DNA from: RHKX01 sp963839535 | Lineage (GTDB): Bacteria; Actinomycetota; Thermoleophilia; Solirubrobacterales; 70-9 | Assembly (NCBI GenBank): GCA_963839535.1 | Contig: CAWIVF010000013.1 | Span: 278,267-342,266, forward strand | Reading direction: 5' to 3' | DNA: 64,000 bases | Shown: positions 9,083 through 18,977 of the stretch, one piece after another | Position numbering within the stretch: the stretch's first letter is position 1 | Layout: every line of letters begins with the position of its first letter | Program-made: the position numbers and the translations under genes | Notes under the pieces: model-generated | Database searches by the model: none | What the model was told of the DNA's origin: nothing | What the model saw: the letters and a program-made list of their open reading frames with translations, nothing else

Positions 9083-9477
9083 ATGGTCTCGGTGGTACTA
9101 GATACGCACGCCTGGCTTTGGCTCTCGGCCGATCCCGATCGCCTAGTGCGCCGGCTGCGACGGCGATCGCCGCGGCCGAGACGATCGGGGTGCCGTCGAT
9201 CTGCTGCTGGGAGGTGGCGATGCTCGAGCAGGAGGATCGGATGGCACTCGACCGCCTAGCCCTTCGGTGGATCAAGGCGGGTCTGGCGAGGGAAGGGGTC
9301 CTCGCGATGCCGTTGACGCCCGAACTTGCCGTCGAGGCCGGGACGCTTGACGCGAACGTGTTCCCGGGTGATCCGGCCGACCGGATGAGCTACGCGACGG
9401 CCCGAGCCGCCGGCGCCGCGTTGATCACGCGGGACGAGAGACTGCGGGACTGCAACCCCCGGGGAACCCTCTGGTGA
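9083..9477 (+). CDS. vapC: PIN-domain toxin (frame-broken), partner of the Phd-type antitoxin
   Basis: PIN-domain protein of the group paired with Phd antitoxins: MVSVVLDTHAWLWLSADPDRL at the N-terminus, then in the next frame SAPAATAIAAAE, VPSICCWEVAMLEQ, DPADRMSYATARAAGAALITRDERL. The Asp in LDTHAWLW, Glu in CWEVAML, Asp in DPADR and Asp in TRDERL make the active site. A single missing base near 9,145 breaks the frame; the rest is well conserved, so this may be functional in the organism. Confidence 0.7.
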
Positions 9478-9639
9478 TCGCGCGGACGCCCTCCTTGGCG
9501 AACATGTAGCTCTGGCAGACGCCGAAGGCCTCGACGCGGACGTCTCCGTTTGACGAATTGACACACGGCGTCTCCCTCATGTGACCGCAACACGGTCAAC
9601 TTGGACGGAGCGAAACGTCCAGACTGAGGAGCAGGAGCC

Positions 9640-9938
9640 ATGGCCGACATCGACCGCCAAGAGAAGATCCTCGAGCTGATCCGCAGGATGCCCGAGGGAT
9701 TCGTCACCACTTACAGCGATCTGTGCCCGGAGGCCCCCCGGCTTTGCCGGGGCGGGTCCTCGCCACGACGAAGGAGAAGGGGCTGCCCTGGCACCGCGTC
9801 GTGCGCGCCGACGGCTCCTTCGCCCAGGGGGAGAAGCAGCGGCGACGCCTGCGCAAGGAGGGCATTCCGTTCAAGGGCAAGCGGGTCGACATGGAGGTGG
9901 CGCTGCTGCCGCGGGAGGCGCTGGCCGACCTGGTCTGA
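9640..9938 (+). CDS. alkyltransferase-like protein (MGMT family)
   Basis: About 100 residues matching the DNA-binding domain of O6-alkylguanine-DNA alkyltransferases: EKILELIRRMPEGFVTTYSDL, then LPWHRVVRADGSFAQG and RLRKEGIPFKGKRVDM. The reactive PCHR motif is replaced by PWHR, the hallmark of alkyltransferase-like (ATL) proteins, which bind alkylated guanine and recruit nucleotide excision repair instead of transferring the alkyl group. A one-base loss near 9,733 shifts the frame before VPGGPPALPGRVLATT. An SD-like GAGGAGCAGGAG precedes the ATG. Confidence 0.75.
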
Positions 9939-9966
9939 GCGCCGAGGCCTTGACTGGTGCCGGGTG

Positions 9967-9978
9967 ACTTAGCTAAGT
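9967..9978 (+). promoter_or_regulatory. perfect 12-bp palindrome before the phd-like antitoxin
   Basis: ACTTAGCTAAGT is self-complementary and ends 7 bases before the antitoxin ATG at 9986, within an AT-richer patch that could hold the promoter -10. No SD separates it from the start, so the transcript may be leaderless and the palindrome the autoregulatory operator. Confidence 0.5.
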
Positions 9979-9985
9979 TAGTCAT

Positions 9986-10213
9986 ATGAAGCCGGTATCG
10001 ATTCACGAAGCAAAGACCAACCTCTCCCGCCTGATTGCTCGCGTTGAGGCCGGCGAGGAGATCGTCCTCAGGCGCAGGCAGACCCCGGTCGCCAAGATCG
10101 TCGCCTACGAGGCGCCAATGGTCGACCGCAACCCTGGCGCGCTGAAGGGCGAGGTCGCGATGGCCGCCGATTTCGACGCCATCCCGCCGGACTTCGACGA
10201 CTACGTCGCTTGA
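9986..10213 (+). CDS. Phd/YefM-family antitoxin
   Basis: 75 residues, intact: MKPVSIHEAKTNLSRLIARV, EEIVLRRRQTPVAKIVAYE and an acidic C-terminus (DFDAIPPDFDDYVA). The N-domain would bind the palindrome just upstream, and the C-terminal tail folds onto the PIN toxin. Its TGA overlaps the TTG start of that toxin (TTGA). Confidence 0.83.
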   Translation: MKPVSIHEAKTNLSRLIARVEAGEEIVLRRRQTPVAKIVAYEAPMVDRNPGALKGEVAMAADFDAIPPDFDDYVA

Positions 10214-10590
10214 AGCGCCTCCTCGTCGACACCCACGCCCTGCTCTGGTGGCTTGCGGACGATCCGGCGCTGCCCGTCATGGCTAGGGAAGCGATTGCTG
10301 ACGGAGATGGGGAGGCGCTGGTCAGCGTCGCAAGCCTCTGGGAGATCGCGATCAAGCGCAGGATCGGAAAGCTCCAGGCCCCAGACACTCTTCCCGAGAC
10401 GATCGCCGCCGAGGGATTCACCTGGCTGCCGATCGAGCCTGTCCATGCCTGGACCGTCGGTTCGCTTGCCGATCATCACCGCGATCCCTTCGACCGTCTG
10501 CTGATCGCGCAGAGCCTCGCCGAGGACCTTCCGGTGGTCACCGGCGACCAGAGGTTCGCCGCCTACGGAGTCGAGGTGTGTTGGTCGTAG
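10210..10590 (+). CDS. vapC: PIN-domain toxin of the Phd-PIN module
   Basis: 126 residues, TTG start. Complete PIN signature: LLVDTHALLWWLADD, SVASLWEIAIKRRIGKL, HHRDPFDRLLIAQSLAED and PVVTGDQRFAAYGV, with four conserved acidic residues. Predicted RNase toxin, translationally coupled to the antitoxin upstream. It is a paralogue of the frame-broken module at 8,851-9,477. Confidence 0.86.
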   Translation: MKRLLVDTHALLWWLADDPALPVMAREAIADGDGEALVSVASLWEIAIKRRIGKLQAPDTLPETIAAEGFTWLPIEPVHAWTVGSLADHHRDPFDRLLIAQSLAEDLPVVTGDQRFAAYGVEVCWS

Positions 10591-10665
10591 GGGCCTGGCC
10601 CCGCGACTCTCGGTTCGGTGAATAGGGTCGAGCTCGTTCGCTTTTTCACCGACGAGAGGAACGCC

Positions 10666-11061
10666 ATGGGCGAGACACCGCCGTACACGCACAAGAAGAT
10701 CACCGAGGCCAAGGACTCCGCGCCTGAGTTCGGGTTCGGGGAGCACGGTGAGATGCGCTTCGCCGCCGCGGACTTCGATGCCGAGGAGACCGGCTTCACC
10801 TATCACCGGGCGGACCCCAACATCCACAGCGGGTTCGGGCATCGGCATCAGAACGCGGAGGAGGTCTACGTCGTCCTCTCCGGCTCTGGCCGGGTGAAGC
10901 TCGACGACGACATCATCGAGATCGAGCGGCTCGACACGATCCGCGTTGCTCCGCAGGTCTGGCGCTCCTTCTCGGCCGGCCCCGATGGTCTCGAGATTCT
11001 CGCCTTCGGACCGCACCACGAGAACGACGGTGAGATCGATCCGCAGTGGTGGGTCGAGTAG
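10666..11061 (+). CDS. cupin-domain protein
   Basis: 131 residues from the ATG at 10666, which has GAGAGGA 6 bases upstream. Single cupin barrel: GFGHRHQNAEEVYVVLSGSG is cupin motif 1 with metal-binding His-X-His and Glu, and DTIRVAPQVWRSFSAGPDG is motif 2, in which the usual His is missing (VWRSFSAG). So metal binding, if any, uses three ligands. The role is unknown; such single-domain cupins act as sugar isomerases, dioxygenases or ligand sensors. Confidence 0.75.
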   Translation: MGETPPYTHKKITEAKDSAPEFGFGEHGEMRFAAADFDAEETGFTYHRADPNIHSGFGHRHQNAEEVYVVLSGSGRVKLDDDIIEIERLDTIRVAPQVWRSFSAGPDGLEILAFGPHHENDGEIDPQWWVE

Positions 11062-11174
11062 CTCTGCTCTCGCCCTAGAGGCACGGCGCACGTCAGAAAG
11101 GCCGCTGGCCGGACGACTGCTCCTCTGTAACCAGACGGAGGGAGTCAGTTTGTCGGTGCATGCGAGCCGGGAGG

Positions 11175-11208
11175 GACGGGGCCACGCGGGGGACGCGGTG
11201 GCCCCGTC
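11175..11208 (+). terminator. strong GC hairpin between cupin and HD genes
   Basis: GACGGGGCCAC (11175-11185) pairs perfectly with GTGGCCCCGTC (11198-11208) around a 12-base loop. No T-run follows, so it could be a weak terminator for the cupin gene or a structured leader for the HD gene at 11255. Confidence 0.4.
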
Positions 11209-11254
11209 TCTGCCTGCTCAAGATCCCGATCGGCCTGCGAGGATCGCGGCCACG

Positions 11255-11876
11255 ATGAGCGACGACCGGACCAGCCCCCGCCTTCCCGCTCTCGGAGCGC
11301 TTCACCGAGGCGACCGCCTACGCGCTCGCACACCACCGCGACCAGGCGCGCAAGGGCGGCAACGTTCCCTACGCCTCCCACGTGCTCGCGGTCGCGGCGC
11401 TCACCCTCGAGATGGAGGCCACCGAGGACGAGGCGATCGCCGCGCTCCTCCACGACGTGATCGAGGACGGCGGCGGCGCCACCGCCGAGGCCGAGATCGC
11501 CGAGCGCTTCGGCCCCGACGTCGCCGCGATGGTCCGCGCCAACTCCGACACCGACGTCGAGCCCAAGCCGCCCTGGCGCGGGCGCAAGGAGGCCTACCTC
11601 GCCGGCATCGCGACGAAGCCGATCGGCGCGGTGCGCGTGTCGATCGCCGACAAGCTCCACAACGCCCGCTCGATCCTCGCCGACCACCGGCGCGTCGGCG
11701 ACTCCGTCTGGGACCGCTTCACCGCCAGCCGGGACGAGACCCTCTGGTACTACGAGTCACTCGTCGGCGCCTTCGAAGGACGCCGCGATGAGCTTGGCCC
11801 CGGCGCCGCAGCCGCCCTCGACGAGCTCGAGCGAACCGTCTCCGAGCTGGTCGAGCGCTCGACCGACGCCCCCTAG
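11255..11876 (+). CDS. HD-domain phosphohydrolase, small RelA/SpoT hydrolase-like
   Basis: About 207 residues. FTEATAYALAHHRDQARKGG, NVPYASHVLAVAAL and AIAALLHDVIEDGG form the HD metal site typical of the (p)ppGpp hydrolase half of RelA/SpoT and of MESH1-type small alarmone hydrolases; VRVSIADKLHNARSIL supplies the final Asp. No synthetase domain is present. A run of C bases near 11,276 has one base too many, shifting the frame just after MSDDRTSP. The stop overlaps, tail to tail, that of the c-di-GMP gene by 3 bases. (p)ppGpp or another nucleotide is the likely substrate, by family only. Confidence 0.75.
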
Positions 11877-14714
11877 AACTCGAACTGGCTCCCGGTGCCG
11901 ACCCTGGTGAAGCCGCCGATCCGCGCCAGCTTGTCGTCGGCCTCGTCGAGCACGGCAAGCAAAAGGTCCACGATCGCCGGGTCGAACTGGCTGCCGCTGC
12001 CGCGCACCAGCTCGGCGCGGGCGTCGCTCCTCGACAGCCGCTTGCGGTAGGGGCGATCGGCGGTCATCTCGTCCCACGCGTCGCAGGCGAAGAGGATGCG
12101 CGAGCCGAGCGGGATCTCCTTGCCGGCCAGGCCGTCGGGGTAGCCCCGGCCGTCCCAGCGCTCGTGGGCGCTGCGGACGAGCGCCCGCACCGGCGCGAGG
12201 AAGTCGACCGGGCCGAGGATGCGCTCGCCGATCACCGTGTGCTGCTCGATCAGCAGCCGCTCCTCCTCGTCGAGCGAGGTCGGCTTGTTGAGGATCTCCC
12301 GGGAGATCGCGAGCTTGCCGATGTCGTGGAAGGCGGCGGCGTAGCGGAGCATCCGCAGCGCCTCGGGGTCCATGTCGAGCTTCTCGCCGACGCCGGTTGC
12401 GTTCTCGATGATCGAGCGCCCCGAAGCGCCCTCGGGGTCGGCGGCCTCGAGCACCCCCGACAGAGCCTCGGCGGTCTGGATGTAGGCGCCGTCCAGACGC
12501 TCGTAGAGCTGGATCGCCGTGATCGCGCCGCCGACCTGCGCGACGACCGAGCGGAGCAGCCGGGCGTCGTCGGCGCTGAACGCCTCGGCGGTCACGTCCT
12601 CGAGGTTGATCGCGCCCCACGGCCTGCCCGCCGACGAGGATCGGCGCGGCGAGCTCGCTCTTCACGTCGCGGGTCGCATCGGTCGAGCGGAACTGCGGCT
12701 CGCGGTTCACCTGGGGGACGAGGACCGGACCCTTCTCGGCGACGCAGCGGCCGAGGATCCCGGCCTCGACGCTCTGGGTCCAGTTCGGCGGCGTCCGCAG
12801 CGCGGAGCTCTCCGCCTTCATCACGAACCGCCCGCTGTCGATCGCGACCACGTGAACCACGGAGCAGTTGAACGCCCGGTCGAGCTCGTCGACCACCGCC
12901 TTGCAGACGTCTTCCACGGTGGTCGCCGCGGCGAGCTTGTCCGCCAGCGACAGGGTCAGCTCGAGCGCGCGCGAGTGTCCGGTGCTGAGCTTCGAGCTCG
13001 TCCGGCGATGCGGCTTCGGCGGCATCGCCGCGCGCACCGCCAGCCGTAGCGCGGCCTCGAGCTCGACCGTGGGCGCGTCGTCCTTGTCGGTGACCAGCTC
13101 GACCAGGTAGACGCCCTCGTCGTCACCGGCCGCGGCGCCGACGAGGGCCTTGAAGCCCTCGCGCTCGAGGAAGTCGCGCTCGTTGGGATCGGAGCTCTCG
13201 TCGTTCGACATGGGCGGTGAAGGAGCCGGATCCCGCGGCCACGACCTTGGCGGTCGTCGGGAAGTCGTCGAGCTCGTACTGCCCGTAGTCCTCGAACCCG
13301 GCCGCGACGCGGACGCCGGTGGTCTCCAGGCTGCGGTTCTCCCCCAGCGAGAGATCGCGCAGGTAGCTGCGCCCGGGGCCGGCGAAGGAGATCGCCCAGC
13401 GGGCGAACTGCGGTGGCGTCGGCGTAGGCCGCGGCGACGGCCTCGAGACGATCGAGCACGGGGGCCTCGAGCAGGTCGCCGTCGAGCCGGCGGACGAGGT
13501 GATCGGTCGCGGCGATGATCCGCTCGCCCACGGTGCCGGGCTTCGGCGCGGTCGGCCTTGAGCGTCTTGCTCTCCTCCGCGACCTGAGCGGCGGTGTAGA
13601 CGCGGCTGCCGCCACGGCGCTTGGCGACGTACTGCGCGGTGTCGGCGGCCTTGAGCAGGGAAGCCGGGTCCCCCGTTCCGCGGCCGGCGGCGGCGACTCC
13701 GCAGGAGAGGGAGACGTCGAGCTGCGGCACCTCCGACAGGAGCTCCTGGGCCCGCGCGCCGATCTGGACCACGGAGGCGAGCTCGCGTCCGGCGGGGAGC
13801 GGGTCGCGGCTCTCGACCAGGACGCAGTACTCGTCCCCGCCGAGGCGAGCGACGAAGGAGCCGGGCTGCTCGGCCGACGCCGCCACGAGGCTCTTCGCCA
13901 CCGCGCGCAGGGCCCGGTCGCCGGCGTCGTGCCCGTGCGTGTCGTTGATCACCTTGAGGCGGTCGACGTCCGCGACCAGCAGCGCGACCGAGGCACCCTC
14001 GGAGTTGAAGCGGGACATCGCCCGTTCGAGCCGCTCGTCGAACGCCCTCCGGTTCGCAAGCGAGGTGAGCGGGTCCTCGTAGGCGAGGCGGGAGACCTCG
14101 GAGAAGAGCTCGGCCCGGGTGATCGCGTTGGCGAGCTGACCGGCGACGGCCTCCAGGAACGCGACGTCCTCGGCGCGGAAGGGCCTGGTGCTCCCGAAGG
14201 TCGCCGCCCAGACCTCGCCCCAGTTCTCGCCCTCGACGACGATCGGGACGCCGAGGTCCGACGACTTGCCGAGCCGCCGCAGGATCTCGGCGGCGGCGGG
14301 GTCACAGTCGGGGTCATCCAGGGAGTTGAAGTAGGGCTCGCCGGTCTCGGCCATCCGCTGGACCAGCGGGTAGTTCGCCATGTCGTAGAGCTCCTCGGCG
14401 GGGTAGCGCTCCTCCCCGGGCCCGAGGTGGCCGACGTTGATCAGGGTCCGGTAGACCCTGCGCTCGGGCTCGAACCGGCTGATCGAAAGCGACGCCCCGT
14501 CGATCGCCCGCAGCGCCTCCTCGGCGGCCAGCTCGAGGACGCTGTCGAGGTCGTTGGCGCCGGCCGCGGCCGCGGCGACGCGCAGGAGGGCCTCGCGCTC
14601 GCCACCGGCGTGGGTGAGGGAGGCGGTTCCGGGATCCGCGCCCTTCAGCGCGCGCTGTCCGACGCTGCCCAGGCGCGTCCGGCCCCCGGGATGCGTGGAC
14701 GGACGTTTGATCAC
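11873..14714 (-). CDS. GAF-GGDEF-GAF-GAF-HD-GYP cyclic-di-GMP protein
   Basis: Roughly 940 residues if one gene. Order: GAF domain (LRVAAAAAGANDLDSVLELA...), GGDEF domain (DPLTSLANRRAFDERL, RLGGDEYCVLV), a second GAF-like region, a third GAF (LAAATTVEDVCKAVVDEL...) and a C-terminal HD-GYP (FHDIGKLAI, QHTVIGERIL, AHERWDGRGYPDGL). It would both make and degrade c-di-GMP, or one half may be regulatory. In the HD-GYP part the first metal-binding His of the GHS motif is Arg (ASGRSIIEN). Four net insertions (near 13,575, 13,430, 13,212 and 12,625) break the frame, so a split into two genes cannot be excluded. GTG start at 14714 is a guess supported by an adjacent purine-rich stretch. Confidence 0.72.
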
Positions 14715-14922
14715 CCTTCCCCATCGGCACGGGGGGACCCGACGTTGAGGCGAATGGACGCACATTCACGGCGCGCCCAGCCGACAAGCCGTTTACAGTT
14801 CCCGCGGCGATTCCAACGTGGAGTCGTATTTACGAAGAACGTGTGCTTGAGGACGACCACTGCCATGCGTAGTGCTTTCCGATATGGCCTCAGTTCAAGA
14901 ACGGCATTGGAGGCAATGCGAA

Positions 14923-15123
14923 ATGGCAAGTGGAACCGTCAAGTGGTTCAACGGCGAGAAGGGCTACGGCTTCATCGCTCCGGATGAGGGTGGCGACAAG
15001 GACGCCTTCGTCCACATCAGCAACATCGTCGGCGGTGCTCGCATCGACGAGGGTGACCGGGTCAACTTCGACGTTGAGGACAGCGCGAAGGGACCCCAGG
15101 CCGTGAACGTCTCGAAGGCGTAG
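14923..15123 (+). CDS. cspA: CspA-family cold-shock protein
   Basis: 66 residues, intact. Single cold-shock domain with both RNA-binding motifs: KWFNGEKGYGFIAP (RNP1) and DAFVHISNI (RNP2). It melts RNA secondary structure and binds single-stranded nucleic acid. GGAGG at 14909-14913 lies 9 bases before the ATG. About 200 bases of non-coding leader separate it from the divergent c-di-GMP gene, as is usual for cold-inducible csp mRNAs. Confidence 0.93.
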   Translation: MASGTVKWFNGEKGYGFIAPDEGGDKDAFVHISNIVGGARIDEGDRVNFDVEDSAKGPQAVNVSKA

Positions 15124-15173
15124 TCACGGACCACCAGCGGTGAGGCCTCAGGGCCTCCCGCCGCAAGCACACC

Positions 15174-15195
15174 AGCGCCACCGCAAGGTGGCGCT
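15174..15195 (+). terminator. rho-independent-like terminator after cspA
   Basis: AGCGCCACC, tetraloop GCAA, GGTGGCGCT: a perfect 9-bp stem with a GNRA loop, followed by TTGCGTT. It starts 50 bases after the csp stop. Confidence 0.7.
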
Positions 15196-15340
15196 TTGCG
15201 TTGGGGGACGGGCGGTTGGAGGTGGGCGTGGCCTCGCGAGGGGCCCGGGGGAGCTTCGGCACGCTTTGGGCACTGAGGGGAGGGGGAGCGGGGGGCCCGC
15301 GTGCGTTGGGGGGTGCGAGCGTGGGCCGGGTGGGCGCTCG

Positions 15341-16281
15341 GTGGCCGAAAACTGCGCATGGGGTCGACAGGAATCGGCCAGCCGAGCGCTCTCGGGAGCG
15401 GGCAGATCGCGCTCGGTCGCGGCTCGCCAGCACGGGCTGATCACGACCGCACAACTCGTGGAGATCGGTTTCAGCTACTGGGCGCGATCCATGCATCGTG
15501 TGCGCCAACGGGCGCCTCTACCGGATCCATTCGGGCGTCTTCTCCCTCACCCCGCCGCCTCACTCGCAGCGGCAGCGGTGGCTCGCCGCCGTTCTCGCCT
15601 GTGGACCGGGCGCCCTCCTGAGCGACATCTCCTCGGCCGAACTGGGTGGGTGGGCTGACACCTCCTCCCTCATCAGCCATGTCGCAGTCCCGACTGGCTC
15701 CGGACGCGATCGCGAAGGCATCTCCGTGCACCGGCGAACCGTCGACCCGCGCGACGTCCGCCGCACCGACGGCATCTCCCACACCTCAGCCGACCGGACC
15801 CTGGTCGACCTCGCGCCTCATCGCTCCGAGGCCGAGCTCGAGATCCTGCTCGTCGCGGCTGAGTCGCTGCGCCTCCTCAAGCGGTGGCCGCCTTGCCGAG
15901 CTGATCGAGGAGCGCCACGGCCGTCCCGGGGTCCACAAGCTCGCCTCCCTGATCGCCCTCGAGCCGGCGATCATCCGCTCCGATCTCGAGCTCCACTTCC
16001 TTCCGGTCTGGCGCGCGGCGGGCGTCGAGCGACCGCTCGTCAACCACCCGATCCGGACCGAGGGCGGGACGCTCATCGTTGACTTCTGCTGGCCGGACCT
16101 GGGGGTGGTCATCGAACTGGACAGCCAGCGGTATCACGGTGATTGGGAGAGTGCCGAGCGCGACCGGGAGCGGGATCAGCTCCTCTTCCTGGCCGGCCGG
16201 ACCACCCACCGATTCACGCGCAGGCAGCTCGAGACGGCACCGGCCGGCCGCCTGCGTCGTCTACTCGGCGCTCACGAATAG
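15341..16281 (+). CDS. AbiEi-like / DUF559 protein
   Basis: About 312 residues. The N-terminus (AARQHGLITTAQLVEIG) is a winged helix like that of AbiEi antitoxins; then RLYRIHSGVFSLTPPP, ISHTSADRTLVDLA (the AbiEi core motif), and a C-terminal DUF559 restriction-endonuclease-like fold: VDFCWPDLGVVIELDSQRYH with the Asp and Glu-x-Asp catalytic acids, and TTHRFTRRQL. Such proteins are abundant in actinobacteria; their job is unknown. Two net insertions (near 15,490 and 15,890) break it. The start GTG at 15341 is uncertain. The thioesterase begins 12 bases downstream. Confidence 0.7.
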
Positions 16282-16293
16282 GCTCCGACCCCG

Positions 16294-16836
16294 ATGGCCG
16301 AGGAGATCGAACCGCCCCAGCGACCGCAGCCCGAGACCGGCTCCGGCGAGGACGAGGCCCGCCCGGCCGAGCAGTCGCGCTCGCAGCTCGTCCGCTGGAT
16401 GTCGATCGGGGACGCCAACTCCGCCGGCTTCGTCCACGGCGGCTCGGTGATGCGCCTGGTCGACGAGGCCGCCGGGCTCGCCGCGATCAAGCACTCCGGC
16501 CGCCGCGTGGTCACCGCCGGGATGGACCGGATGACCTTCCTGACGCCCGTCTTCGTCGGCGAGCTCCTGCGCTGCAGCTCGACGGTCAACGCCGTCTGGC
16601 GCAGCTCGATGGAGGTCGGCGTCCGGGTCGAGGCGGAGAACCCCTACACCGGCGAGACCCGCCACACCTCGACCGCCTACCTGACGATGGTCGCGCTCGA
16701 GGACGGCAAGCCGATCACGGCGCCGGGGCTGATCGCCTCGACCCCGGACGAGCAGCGCCGCCAGCGCGAGGCCGAGCTGCGCCGCGAGAACCGCCTCGCC
16801 GAGCGCGATCAGATCCGCGGCGCGCGCAGCGACTGA
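16294..16836 (+). CDS. hotdog-fold acyl-CoA thioesterase
   Basis: 180 residues, intact. YciA/BFIT-type hotdog: RWMSIGDANSAGFVHGGSVM (the family's HGG helix start and conserved Asp), VTAGMDRMTFLTPVFVGELL, SSMEVGVRVEAENPYTGE and RHTSTAYLTMVAL. It should hydrolyse acyl-CoA to free acid and CoA in the cytoplasm. The N-terminal 30 residues are a charged, Pro/Glu-rich extension and the C-terminus is an Arg/Glu-rich helix. Confidence 0.88.
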   Translation: MAEEIEPPQRPQPETGSGEDEARPAEQSRSQLVRWMSIGDANSAGFVHGGSVMRLVDEAAGLAAIKHSGRRVVTAGMDRMTFLTPVFVGELLRCSSTVNAVWRSSMEVGVRVEAENPYTGETRHTSTAYLTMVALEDGKPITAPGLIASTPDEQRRQREAELRRENRLAERDQIRGARSD

Positions 16837-16867
16837 CCAGCCGCGGCCGCGCCGCAGCGCCCGGTCC

Positions 16868-18033
16868 CTAAGCCTTCGTCTTGTCCCCGCCGGAGACGGC
16901 GGTCAGCAGCTCCGCCTCACCGTTGGTGCTGCCCCCGTCCTCATCCGGCACCTCGGCGAGGACGGGCTCGCACGGGTCGTCCTCGACGTGGGCGCTGTTG
17001 ACCCGGTTGCGACCGCCGTGCTTCGCCTCGTACAGCGCGGTGTCGGCGCGGTCGAAGAGCTCGCCGTAGTCGAAGATCTCGCCGGGCGGGGAGACGGCGA
17101 CGCCGCAGCTGATCGTGACCTTCATGTTGTGGGTGAAGCGGGTGTGGGACACGGCCTCGCAGATCCGCCGTCGCGAGGTGCAGGGTCTGCCCCTCGTCGG
17201 CGCCGGGCAGCAGGACGAGGAACTCCTCGCCGCCGAGCCGGTAGGCGAGCTCGAAGGCGCGCAGGTCCTTGCGGATGATGTAGGCGACGTCGGTGAGGAC
17301 GGCGTCGCCGACCGCGTGTCCGACGGTGTCGTTGACCTGCTTGAAGTGGTCGATGTCGATGACGATCAGCCCGATCGGCGCGGCCGCGACCTCGGACTGC
17401 TGGCGCAGCTCGAGCGAGCCGGCCCTCGAGCGCCTTGCGGTTGAGCATCCCGGTGAGCGGATCGATCACGGCCTTGCCGCGATGCTCGCGGTCGGAGCGC
17501 ATCAGCGCGGTGGAGAAGATGGCGACGGCGATCACGAGCGCGACCGGCATCACCAATCGCGGCGGGGCCTCGGCGACGATGTTCGGTGCGGTCAGGAAGG
17601 CGGTGGTGATCTGCAGCGCCAGCACGATCACGACCCCGAGGGCGACCCCGCGGTAGGAGAAGCGGGCGCTCAGGGTCACGACCGGAATCGCGAACCAGGC
17701 CAGCGACGGCAGGCCGGCCACCCCGCCGAGCAGGATGCAGACGGCGATGATCACGACCGAGGCGGTCCAGGCGGCGAAGATCCCGTACTCGGGCTTCTCG
17801 ACCTTGTCGATGCGCCGGTCGGCGATCGCGAAGAGGATGCCGGCGACGGCGAGCGGGATCAGGGTCCAGTAGCCGATCCAAGGGCCGGTGATGATCAGCG
17901 CCACGGCGAGCACGGCGAAGGCAGCGCGACGGATCGGCTGCAGGCGCCGGTCCATGTCGAGCATTCGCGCTCGGTCGGAGTGATCGGGCACCAGCCAGCT
18001 CTCTGCCTGGTTCACGCCCTGTGGGTTGGTCAT
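16868..18033 (-). CDS. membrane-anchored diguanylate cyclase (GGDEF)
   Basis: About 388 residues: a hydrophobic N-terminal region with roughly five or six membrane helices (AAFAVLAVALIITGPWIGYW, SVVIIAVCILLGGVAGL, GVALGVVIVLALQITTAFL, LVMPVALVIAVAIFSTAL), then GGDEF with DPLTGMLNRKALEGRL, VIDIDHFKQVNDTVGH, the A-site LGGEEFLVL and ADTALYEAKHGGRNRV. Active-site residues are intact, so it should make c-di-GMP. No RxxD I-site is evident before GGEEF. Net insertions near 17,420 and 17,170 break the frame. ATG at 18033. Confidence 0.83.
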
Positions 18034-18144
18034 TCCCAACCCTCATCGACCAGTTCGGCCAGAGGTTGAACCGGGACAGCCATGTTCCCATTGCAAGCGG
18101 GGTTGCAGGAGCCCCGCAGGCGTGGCCCAGGCGCGAATCAGGCG

Positions 18145-18925
18145 TCAGCCGCAGGGCTCGAGGATCTGCTCGATCGAGCTCGATCGCCCGTCGTCGGCCA
18201 CCTCGAAGACCACCGCGTTGACCCAGACGTCCTCCTCGGCCGTGCGGAACCTGGCGGGCATCTGGGTCCGGAAGCGCCCGAGCGCGTCCTCGACCTCGAC
18301 CCCGAGGATGCTCTTGCGCGAGCCGGTCATCCCGACGTCGCAGATGAACGCCGTGCCGTCGGGGAGCACCCGCGCGTCGGCCGTGGGGACGTGGGTGTGG
18401 GTGCCGAGCACGGCGGCGACCTTGCCGTCGAGGTGCCAGCCCATCGCCAGCTTCTCGCTCGTCACCTCGGCGTGGAAGTCGACGATCACCACCTCGGCCC
18501 CGTTGCGGCGCAGCTCCGACAGCTCGGCGTCAGCCGCGGGGAAGGGGGAGCGGGCGACCGTCAGCTGCAGCTGACCGCTGAGGTTGAGCAGGCCGATCCG
18601 GCGGCCGTCCACCTCCCAGATCAGCGAGCCGCGGCCCGGGTTGCCCTTCGGGTAGTTGGCGGGCCGCACGATCCTCTCGCACTCATCGAGGAACGCAGTA
18701 GGCGTCCCGGTGCCGGTAGACGTGGTTGCCGGTCGTGATCAGGTCGACGCCGGTGGCGAAGATGTCGTCGGCGGTGCGCTCGGTGATCCCGACGCCGCCC
18801 GCCGCGTTCTCGCCGTTGGCGATGATCAGGTCGGGCGCGTGGCGCTCGCGCAGCCGCGGCATCGCCTCGGCGAGCCCGCGGCGACCGGGGCCGCCCACGA
18901 TGTCGCCGATGAAGAGGACGCGCAC
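18145..18925 (-). CDS. ymdB: YmdB-family metallophosphoesterase
   Basis: About 259 residues, GTG start. Calcineurin-like fold of the TIGR00282/YmdB family: MRVLFIGDIVGGPGRRGL (metal Asp), IIANGENAAGG (Asn/Glu), LITTGNHVY (His), IVDFHAEVTSEK and LGTHTHVPTADARVL. YmdB of Bacillus is a cyclic-nucleotide phosphodiesterase affecting biofilm and sporulation. One net inserted base near 18,700 shifts the frame before AFLDECERI. It diverges from the ABC transporter with ~50 bases between starts. Confidence 0.85.
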
Positions 18926-18977
18926 CGGTCCAGCCTAGATAACTGTGTGGTCCCGGCCACCGACTAGCGTTGGGCCG

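Noticed and set aside
9478..9639. Possible gene fragment on the - strand (FGVCQSYMFAKEGVRAI-like)
   Set aside because: Short, no start, no supporting motif; could be chance or a relic.
18034..18144. GC hairpin upstream of the membrane GGDEF gene as a c-di-GMP riboswitch
   Set aside because: A 6-bp GCGGGG/CCCCGC stem is present but the conserved GEMM bases are not; more likely a terminator for ymdB.
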